A stretch of 38,097 nt of DNA, taken from NCBI GenBank assembly GCA_039714735.1, contig JBDLIT010000024.1:1-38097 (forward strand), read 5' to 3'. A program made the position numbers and the translations under genes. The notes under the pieces are model-generated. The model was not told the origin of the DNA. It was given only the letters and a program-made list of their open reading frames with translations, and did not search any database. The DNA is from JASJBU01 sp039714735 (GTDB lineage: Bacteria; Pseudomonadota; Gammaproteobacteria; Chromatiales; Chromatiaceae). Below, in pieces: positions 32,451 through 38,097 of this stretch (positions are counted from its first letter, which is position 1; each line of letters starts with the position of its first letter).

Positions 32451-33486
32451 TCAGTCTTCCTCCGTGCCCATAGGTGCGAGGCTGAGTGTAGTGATCGATG
32501 GTCGGGGCGGCCATATTCATCAGTAGAACCGCGAACGCCACGGCATCCGGGTAGCCCCCCCAAGTGCGGATGATGTAGACCATGACACCGATTGCAGCAC
32601 CATAAATAAGCTGTCCTTTTTTGGTCGTACAGGCAGTGACCGGGTCAGTAGCGATGAAAAAGGCCCCGAGGATGGTCCCGCCACTGAAGACGTGGAACTG
32701 AGGAATAGGGTGACCTTCCGGGTCAAACATCCAGAAGATGCCCGCGATCATGATCAGACCCAGCAAAAATGCGACAGGAATATGCCAGGAGATGGTGCGC
32801 TTGAAGAGCATCCAGAGTCCACCCAGCAGGAACCAGTTACCGACCCATTCCCAGCCAAGCCCTCCGAAATCCCCCCACAGCGGGCTTTCACGGATCTCGC
32901 TGATCATGCGGTTGAGGTCCAGTTGGGTCCGCATCTCATCCAATGGGGTTGCCATGGTGACCGCATCCAGGCTCAGTCCGGAAGGTAAAGCACCGGTGAA
33001 GATTAGGCCCAGCGACTGCAAAAAGCTCAGGGAATGTTCGCTGAGTGGTACGGGTGGTAGCCAGCTGGTCATCTGCACGGGATAGGAGATGAGCAGGAGC
33101 ACATAGGCGGCCATTGCAGGATTGAATGGGTTGTAGCCGAGGCCGCCATAGAGCTGTTTGACCATGATGATGGCAAAAGCCATACCCAGGATGGTGAGCC
33201 ACCAGGGCAGTGTGGGGGGCACGGCAATCGCAAACAGCATGGCGGTCAACACGGCGCTGAGATCCCACAGGGTCGGCATGATCGGCCGCTTGCGCAACCT
33301 GAGCACCAGGGCTTCAAAGCCAACTGCACTGCAGATGGCCAGCATGATGTTGATCAGTGTGCCCCAACCAAAAAACCAGGTCATCGCGATAATGCCGGGA
33401 ATCAATGCCAGAATGACCTGCAGCATGACCTTGTTGACACTGTTCGGCAGTGCGGTGTGGGGTGAGGTGAGGGTCTTGAACTCCAT
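32443..33486 (-). CDS. rnfD: Electron transport complex subunit RnfD
   Basis: The 347-residue multi-spanning protein has about nine hydrophobic segments and matches RnfD/NqrB. Asp-Ala-Val-Thr-Met-Ala-Thr is the site of covalent FMN attachment through Thr. Tyr-Asn-Pro-Phe-Asn-Pro-Ala-Met and the late Asp-Pro-Val-Thr-Ala-Cys-Thr are also typical. It starts seven bases after rnfC. RnfD forms the core of the ion-translocating membrane part. Confidence 0.96.
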   Translation of the reverse strand: MEFKTLTSPHTALPNSVNKVMLQVILALIPGIIAMTWFFGWGTLINIMLAICSAVGFEALVLRLRKRPIMPTLWDLSAVLTAMLFAIAVPPTLPWWLTILGMAFAIIMVKQLYGGLGYNPFNPAMAAYVLLLISYPVQMTSWLPPVPLSEHSLSFLQSLGLIFTGALPSGLSLDAVTMATPLDEMRTQLDLNRMISEIRESPLWGDFGGLGWEWVGNWFLLGGLWMLFKRTISWHIPVAFLLGLIMIAGIFWMFDPEGHPIPQFHVFSGGTILGAFFIATDPVTACTTKKGQLIYGAAIGVMVYIIRTWGGYPDAVAFAVLLMNMAAPTIDHYTQPRTYGHGGRLSG

Positions 33487-33493
33487 GCCTCGG

Positions 33494-35179
33494 TTACTCC
33501 TTTTCCGCGCCGGTTGTGTTGCTGACTGCTTCAGGTTGAGCCGTGCGGCGTTTCTCCGCGGCCACGATTTGGGCCTGCTGGGTTGAAGTCAGATTCTCTG
33601 TGTTTTTGGGTTGATCCTTCTGCTGTGCCTTTTTTGCAGCTGCGCGCAGCATGGCGGCTTCGATGGCCGCTTTTTTACCGTCACTCGCGTCACCAGATTT
33701 GCCCGCAGCCGGCTTTTTCTTCAAGGCTCCCTTTTTCTTGCGCAGGCGCGCCTTACGTTCGGCCTCCAGGCGCTCCAGTCTGGCCAGGCGGAATTCATGC
33801 CGTTGCTTGGCATGCTCGGCCTCCCGTCTCTCCTGTTCCTTGGCCCAGCTTTCGGTCTTTGCATAGCGAAAATATTGGACCAGCGGAATATGCGAGGGGC
33901 AGACATGAGAACAACAGCCGCATTCGATACAGTCGAACAGTTTGTAGTCCTGCGCCTTCTCCAGATCCTTGGCCCGGCTGTGCCAATACATCTGCTGTGG
34001 CAGGAGGCTGGCTGGGCAGACTTCCGCACAACGGCCGCAGCGAATACAGGCCAGCGTGTTTCCGGGGGATGGCGCCTCAGCCTCACTGACCGCCAACAGG
34101 CAGTTGGCGCCTTTGGTGATGGGTATTTCGTCGGTAGCCAGATCGAAGCCCATCATCGGGCCTCCCAGGATCAATTGCGACACCTTGCCAGTGTAACCGG
34201 CAGCCTGTGCGATAAGATTGCTTGCTGTGATACCCAATGGAGTTTCAATATTACAGGGTTTCGCGATGCCTTCGCCGGTCAAAGTCACGATGCGCGAAAT
34301 GAGTGGTTTTCCCTCCAGTACGGCCTCGGCGATAGCAGCTGTGGTGGCGACATTGTGACAAACCATACCCAACAGGGCTGGGTATCCGGAACTGGGTACC
34401 TCAAGTCCGGTGAGTATCCGGATCAGCTGCTTCTCTCCACCACTGGGATAGAGGGTGGGGATGCTGACCACCTCGATAGCATCATCTTCCTCGAGATGAT
34501 CTTGCAGTGTGCTGATAGCCGCCGGTTTGTTGTCCTCGACAGCAATCAGGCACTCAACCGCACCGAGCAGTTTTTGCAGGATTCGCGCACCATCCAGGAC
34601 CCGTTCAGGATAGGACTGCATCAACAAATCATCGCAGGTGATATAGGGTTCGCATTCGGCGCCATTGATGATCAGGGTCTTGATCGGTTTTCCGGGATTG
34701 AGTTTGACTGCAGACGGGAAGGTGGCGCCGCCCATGCCGACAATGCCGGCTTCACGAATTCTGGATCTCAGGATGTCGGCGGTTGCCGAGTGATAATCCG
34801 TGATCGGTTCGGGTAGTTCCGCCCACTGCTCCTTTCCATCAGGCTCGATGATGATGCATGGGCCTTGCAGTCCGGATGGATGGGGAATGGGCTGACTGGA
34901 TATCTCCACGACTCTGCCGGATGTCGGGGCATGCACGGGAGAGCTGACGGGAGCGGAATTGTCGGCGATTTTCTGGCCCTTGAGAACGGAATCTCCAACC
35001 TGCACCAAGGGATCAGCCGGTTCGCCGATATGCTGGTGCAGCGGCAGTACCAGCCTATCCGGCAGACTGGCGGTTTTCAGCGGCTGCTGCAGGGAGCGTT
35101 GCTTGTTATCCGGCAGATGGAGCCCGCCATGAAAGCGCCAGAGCTGACGTGAGTTGTTCTTTTTAGATTCGATATACAT
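33494..35179 (-). CDS. rnfC: Electron transport complex subunit RnfC
   Basis: The 561-residue cytoplasmic subunit carries the NADH/FMN-binding region (Gly-Met-Gly-Gly-Ala-Thr-Phe-Pro) and two 4Fe-4S motifs (Cys-Ile-Arg-Cys-Gly-Arg-Cys and Cys-Ile-Glu-Cys-Gly-Cys-Cys, each with a later Cys-Pro). It is thought to be the NAD-reducing face of the complex. The ATG at 35179 is chosen because Trp-Arg-Phe-His-Gly-Gly follows; an upstream frame start at 35317 would overlap rnfB by 131 bases. The last ~115 residues form a Lys/Ala/Arg/Glu-rich, probably helical tail found in varying length among RnfC proteins. A seven-base gap separates it from rnfB. Confidence 0.95.
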   Translation of the reverse strand: MYIESKKNNSRQLWRFHGGLHLPDNKQRSLQQPLKTASLPDRLVLPLHQHIGEPADPLVQVGDSVLKGQKIADNSAPVSSPVHAPTSGRVVEISSQPIPHPSGLQGPCIIIEPDGKEQWAELPEPITDYHSATADILRSRIREAGIVGMGGATFPSAVKLNPGKPIKTLIINGAECEPYITCDDLLMQSYPERVLDGARILQKLLGAVECLIAVEDNKPAAISTLQDHLEEDDAIEVVSIPTLYPSGGEKQLIRILTGLEVPSSGYPALLGMVCHNVATTAAIAEAVLEGKPLISRIVTLTGEGIAKPCNIETPLGITASNLIAQAAGYTGKVSQLILGGPMMGFDLATDEIPITKGANCLLAVSEAEAPSPGNTLACIRCGRCAEVCPASLLPQQMYWHSRAKDLEKAQDYKLFDCIECGCCSHVCPSHIPLVQYFRYAKTESWAKEQERREAEHAKQRHEFRLARLERLEAERKARLRKKKGALKKKPAAGKSGDASDGKKAAIEAAMLRAAAKKAQQKDQPKNTENLTSTQQAQIVAAEKRRTAQPEAVSNTTGAEKE

Positions 35180-35186
35180 GTACAGA

Positions 35187-35753
35187 TCAAACCCTGGCCT
35201 TAACCACGACATCTGGATGCTTGTGGTCCGGGAAGGGCCAGCGCCAGGTGGTGCTGTCCTGCTTGATAGGCTGCATGACGATACAATCCACCGGACAAGG
35301 GGGCAGGCAGAGTTCACAGCCGGTGCATTCGGAAGTTATGACGACATGCATCTGCTTTGCCGCACCGAGAATGGCGTCGACCGGGCAGGCCTGTAGACAC
35401 AGGGTGCAGCCGATGCACTCCTCCTCCACGATCAATGCCAGGACTTTGGGTTTCTCTTCAGCATGTTCTGCATCCAGCGGAACAGGATCTCGTCCCAATA
35501 GATCCGCCAATGCCAGCATCCCTGACTCTCCCCCAGGGGGGCATTTATTGATCTCTGCTTCACCAGCAGCGATTGCCTCGGCATAGGGTCGGCAGCCGGC
35601 GAAGCCGCATTGACCACATTGAGTCTGGGGCAGCAGGACCTCGATCTGGTCGGTTATCGGGTCTCCCTCCACGTGAAAACGGACATTCGCATAGCCCAAT
35701 AGCAGGCCGAAGATGGTGGCGAGTCCGGTGATTGCGAGAATAGAAATCAGCAT
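35187..35753 (-). CDS. rnfB: Electron transport complex subunit RnfB
   Basis: The 188-residue protein has an N-terminal membrane helix (about residues 2-22), a 4Fe-4S domain with Cys-Gly-Gln-Cys-Gly-Phe-Ala-Gly-Cys and a later Cys-Pro, and two ferredoxin clusters (Cys-Ile-Gly-Cys-x-x-Cys and Cys-Thr-Gly-Cys-x-x-Cys). RnfB takes electrons from ferredoxin. The ATG at 35753 lies four bases after the rnfA stop. A TTG frame start at 35780 would overlap rnfA and add nine unlikely residues. Confidence 0.96.
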   Translation of the reverse strand: MLISILAITGLATIFGLLLGYANVRFHVEGDPITDQIEVLLPQTQCGQCGFAGCRPYAEAIAAGEAEINKCPPGGESGMLALADLLGRDPVPLDAEHAEEKPKVLALIVEEECIGCTLCLQACPVDAILGAAKQMHVVITSECTGCELCLPPCPVDCIVMQPIKQDSTTWRWPFPDHKHPDVVVKARV

Positions 35754-35757
35754 GGTT

Positions 35758-36339
35758 TCATTGGGTGACGAGACCGGCAAACCCCATGAATGTCAACGAC
35801 ATCAATCCGGCAGTGATGAGGGCAATGGCATTGCCTTGAAACGGCTCAGGCACATCGGCCACCGCGACCCTTTCGCGTACCGCCGCAAAGAGGACCAGCA
35901 CCAGGGAGAAACCGATTGCAGCGCCAAAGCCGTACAATGCGGATTCCACAAAACTGTGTTGCTCCTGGGTATTCAGCAATGCCACGCCGAGTACGGCGCA
36001 GTTGGTGGTGATCAGGGGTAAAAAGATTCCCAACACCTGATAGAGCATGGGGCTGGTTTTGTGCATCACCATTTCGGTGAACTGCACCACCACGGCGATG
36101 ACGAGGATGAAAGCGATGGTGCGGAGAAACTCCAGGCCAAGGGGCAGTAACAGATATTCATTGACCAGATAGGAACAGATTGACGAGAGAGTCAGCACAA
36201 AAGTGGTCGCCAACCCCATCCCGGTAGCTGTTTCCAGTTTCCGCGAGACACCCATGAACGGGCAGAGTCCGAGGAACTTCACCAGCACGAAGTTGTTCAC
36301 GAGGACAGTGCTGATCAGGATGAGGACGTATTCTTTCAT
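35758..36339 (-). CDS. rnfA: Electron transport complex subunit RnfA
   Basis: The 193-residue membrane protein has about six helices, with Phe-Leu-Gly-Leu-Cys-Pro-Phe-Met-Gly-Val and Thr-Asn-Cys-Ala-Val-Leu-Gly-Val, the half-sites for the shared iron centre with RnfE. The ATG at 36339 gives the standard RnfA length; an upstream frame start at 36399 would add 20 hydrophobic but unconserved residues. It is the first gene of rnfABCDGE-rsmE. The complex couples ferredoxin:NAD electron flow to Na+ or H+ movement; in this kind of bacterium it often runs in reverse to make reduced ferredoxin. Confidence 0.97.
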   Translation of the reverse strand: MKEYVLILISTVLVNNFVLVKFLGLCPFMGVSRKLETATGMGLATTFVLTLSSICSYLVNEYLLLPLGLEFLRTIAFILVIAVVVQFTEMVMHKTSPMLYQVLGIFLPLITTNCAVLGVALLNTQEQHSFVESALYGFGAAIGFSLVLVLFAAVRERVAVADVPEPFQGNAIALITAGLMSLTFMGFAGLVTQ

Positions 36340-36548
36340 CAAATACCACAAAATTGTTATTCGACTAAGGATAAGCGTCAGACAAACAGGATACAACACA
36401 TCAAAGTAAGGTATTTGAGTGAAATTTCCCCTGCTGATGACAATTTAGCCGTGAAGGTTGCGGAAACTGGCGCTATATTCTTAATTGGATGAATTCATGG
36501 GGGATTCTGTTCATAAGCGGTATCGAATGCTATAAACCCTGTTCACTC

Positions 36549-36556
36549 AAAGGAGG
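36549..36556 (+). promoter_or_regulatory. Strong ribosome binding site of metY
   Basis: AAAGGAGG lies six bases before the metY ATG, close to the ideal Shine-Dalgarno match. It fixes the start and suggests high translation. Confidence 0.85.
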
Positions 36557-36562
36557 AATAAT

Positions 36563-37840
36563 ATGAAATTAGAATCCCTGGCGTTGCATCACGGTTACGA
36601 GTCTGAGTCCACGACCAAAGCTGCAGCAGTACCCATCTATCAGACAACGTCCTACACCTTTGACAACACTCAGCATGGCGCAGATCTGTTTGATCTGAAG
36701 GTTGAGGGAAATATCTACACCAGAATCATGAATCCCACCACCAGTGTGCTGGAGCAGCGACTGGCTGAGATGGAGGGCGGCATCGGCGCATTGGCGGTCG
36801 CCTCGGGTATGGCCGCCATTACCTATGCGATTCAGTGCATCACGGCATCCGGAGACAATATCATCAGCACCAGTCAACTCTATGGTGGTACTTATAATCT
36901 GTTCGCCCATACCTTCCCGCGTCAAGGCATCGAAGTGCGCATGGCTGACTTTGACGATTATGAGACCATAGAAAATCTGATCGATGAGCGGACTCGAGCC
37001 CTTTTTTGTGAATCTATCGGTAATCCGGCCGGTAACGTGGTGGATCTGCAGAAGCTCGCCGAGATTGCCCATCGGCATGGCCTCCCGCTGATTGTCGACA
37101 ATACGGTGGCCACTCCCTATCTCTGCCGGGCATTCGAATTTGGCGCCGATATCGTGGTCCACTCCCTGACAAAATATATCGGTGGACACGGCACCACCAT
37201 TGGTGGGGTGATCGTCGATTCCGGTAAATTCGATTGGGTCGCGAATAAAGCGCGTTTCCCGATGTTGAATGAGCCCGATCCCTCATATCATGGGGTTGTC
37301 TATACCGAGGCCCTGGGACCTGCGGCTTATATTGCCCGCTGCCGGGTAGTGCCCCTGCGAAATACCGGTTCGGCGCTCTCTCCTCATAGTGCATTTCTTA
37401 TCCTGCAGGGGCTTGAGACCCTAGGCTTGCGTATCGAGCGGCATTGTGAAAATGCCATGGCCGCGGCAGAGTTTCTCAAGCAGCACCCAGAGGTTGAGTG
37501 GGTCAGATATGCAGCACTGCCGGACAGTGAACACTATGAGCGCTGCCAGAGGATCACCAAAGGACAGGCTTCCGGAATTCTGAGTTTTGGCATCAAAGGC
37601 GGCAAGGCGGCCGGCGGTCGCTTTATCGATGCGCTGCAGATGATCCTGCGTCTGGTTAATATTGGCGACGCCAAGTCACTGGCCTGCCATCCGGCGTCCA
37701 CCACCCATCGCCAGCTCGGTCCGGATGAACTGAAAAGCGCCGGGGTTAGTGAGGATCTGGTGCGGCTTTCGATCGGCATAGAGCATATCGATGACATCAT
37801 TGCCGATATCAGTCAGGCGCTTGAATTGGCAACTAACTGA
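36563..37840 (+). CDS. metY: O-acetylhomoserine sulfhydrylase (PLP-dependent)
   Basis: The 425-residue enzyme of the Cys/Met metabolism PLP family makes homocysteine from O-acetylhomoserine and sulfide. It carries the early Thr-Lys-Ala-Ala-Ala-Val-Pro-Ile-Tyr-Gln-Thr-Thr-Ser, Thr-Arg-Ile-Met-Asn-Pro-Thr, and the PLP-binding Lys204 in Ser-Leu-Thr-Lys-Tyr-Ile-Gly-Gly-His-Gly. The late Ala-Ser-Thr-Thr-His-Arg-Gln-Leu is also typical. The insertion around Phe-Pro-Met-Leu-Asn-Glu-Pro-Asp marks MetY rather than MetB. Direct use of sulfide suits a sulfide-rich habitat. A possible -10 (TATAAA, 36531-36536) lies 27 bases before the start without a good -35. No SAM riboswitch is visible. Confidence 0.96.
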   Translation: MKLESLALHHGYESESTTKAAAVPIYQTTSYTFDNTQHGADLFDLKVEGNIYTRIMNPTTSVLEQRLAEMEGGIGALAVASGMAAITYAIQCITASGDNIISTSQLYGGTYNLFAHTFPRQGIEVRMADFDDYETIENLIDERTRALFCESIGNPAGNVVDLQKLAEIAHRHGLPLIVDNTVATPYLCRAFEFGADIVVHSLTKYIGGHGTTIGGVIVDSGKFDWVANKARFPMLNEPDPSYHGVVYTEALGPAAYIARCRVVPLRNTGSALSPHSAFLILQGLETLGLRIERHCENAMAAAEFLKQHPEVEWVRYAALPDSEHYERCQRITKGQASGILSFGIKGGKAAGGRFIDALQMILRLVNIGDAKSLACHPASTTHRQLGPDELKSAGVSEDLVRLSIGIEHIDDIIADISQALELATN

Positions 37841-37894
37841 AATAATTAACTATTTCAGCTCCGTGGAGATAAAGCGCTGTTGCGCGGAATATGC

Positions 37895-37926
37895 AAAAAA
37901 GGGGGGGGTATGTCACCCCCCTTTTG
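37895..37926. terminator. Bidirectional terminator between metY and the last gene
   Basis: A run of A (37895-37900) and G (37901-37908) faces C (37916-37921) and T (37922-37925) across a short loop. The stem of six to seven G-C pairs with A/T flanks on both sides can end transcription from either strand. Confidence 0.75.
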
Positions 37927-37943
37927 TAGAGTCGTCCAGCTGG

Positions 37944-38096
37944 CTATTCTGGTAGGGGTGGGGGAGGGGGCGGATCAGATTGTTGATTGTTGTTCTGGTG
38001 CCCGTAGCCAGGATATCCCCAGCCGTATGGGCTGCCGCCCCAGCCATATGGGCTGCCGCCCCAGCCGTATGGACCGCCATAACCGCGTGGACCACC
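37944..38096 (-). CDS. C-terminal part of a Gly/Tyr/Trp-rich protein resembling sulfur globule proteins
   Basis: The frame is open to the right edge, so the 5' end lies outside the window; 50 residues are visible. They contain Pro-Tyr-Gly-Trp-Gly three times (twice as Pro-Tyr-Gly-Trp-Gly-Gly-Ser), then Tyr-Pro-Gly-Tyr-Gly-His, an Asn/Gln-rich stretch and a run of six Pro before Leu-Pro-Glu and TAG. Two 21-bp copies of the repeat are visible in the DNA. The composition resembles the structural sulfur globule proteins (Sgp/CV1 type) that coat periplasmic sulfur stores, but Gly/Tyr-rich surface or cell wall proteins look similar. The +1 shifted frame gives an unlikely Ala/His-rich product and is not used. 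Confidence 0.6.
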   Translation of the reverse strand, partial: GGPRGYGGPYGWGGSPYGWGGSPYGWGYPGYGHQNNNQQSDPPPPPPLPE

Positions 38097-38097
38097 C

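Noticed and set aside
33611..34816. 401-residue plus-strand open frame
   Set aside because: It is antisense to rnfC, which carries clear 4Fe-4S and flavin motifs; the plus frame has no recognisable domain.
35180..35317. N-terminal extension of RnfC up to 35317
   Set aside because: It would overlap rnfB by 131 bases and adds unconserved residues; the ATG at 35179 begins just before the conserved RnfC start.
37913..38095. 60-residue Ala/His-rich frame at the right edge
   Set aside because: The neighbouring frame gives a coherent repeat protein with a clean stop; this frame reads the same repeats out of register.

Overview
The window looks like part of the chromosome of a sulfur-oxidising gammaproteobacterium, probably of the Chromatiales/Sedimenticola/Thiodiazotropha kind. 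This is inferred from protein resemblance and gene order; no rRNA or marker database was available. The block gshB-tonB-algH-ruvX-pyrR-pyrB-pyrC' next to pilGHIJ-chpA-chpC is the arrangement known from Pseudomonas. The right edge holds the end of a Gly/Tyr/Trp-rich protein that resembles sulfur globule proteins. No mobile element, tRNA, rRNA or CRISPR array was seen.

Layout. 1-750: 3' end of a SulP anion transporter with its STAS domain. 1072-1695 (-): a membrane-anchored low-complexity protein. 1862-4019: a haem/NO module made of a stand-alone H-NOX sensor (-) and, divergently, a group I truncated haemoglobin with a 2Fe-2S/FAD reductase (+). 4470-6059: a secreted cytochrome with eight candidate haem sites, closed by a strong terminator. 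6367-7223: CGFS glutaredoxin and a dCMP deaminase-like protein, with a good sigma70-type promoter. 7254-9855 (-): purM-purN-DUF3108 and a possible 37-residue membrane protein. 10035-11707 (+): DUF2066 protein and a CDP-alcohol phosphatidyltransferase. 11711-18419 (-): gshB-tonB-algH-ruvX and pyrR-pyrB-pyrC'-pyrK. The 'dihydroorotase' here has lost most metal ligands and is best read as the structural PyrC' partner of aspartate transcarbamoylase.

18714-29703 (+): the Pil-Chp chemosensory cluster for type IV pilus control, in the order small secreted ORF, pilG, pilH, pilI, pilJ, a 2209-residue chpA with five canonical HPt domains, and chpC. PilK and ChpB are absent. A fibronectin-type lipoprotein follows. 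30377-36339 (-): the rnfABCDGE ion-pumping ferredoxin:NAD oxidoreductase operon with rsmE as its last gene. 36563-37840 (+): O-acetylhomoserine sulfhydrylase, then a bidirectional terminator facing the sulfur-globule-like gene.

How the genes fit together. The left part handles anion import, NO/O2 chemistry and periplasmic electron transfer. The middle is housekeeping (purine, pyrimidine, glutathione, envelope). The right part is surface motility and sensing, membrane energy conversion and sulfur assimilation or storage. The points most worth a second look are the haem/NO module, the octahaem-type cytochrome, the PyrC'/PyrK pair, the uncharacterised ORF coupled to pilG, and the true reading frame of the last gene.
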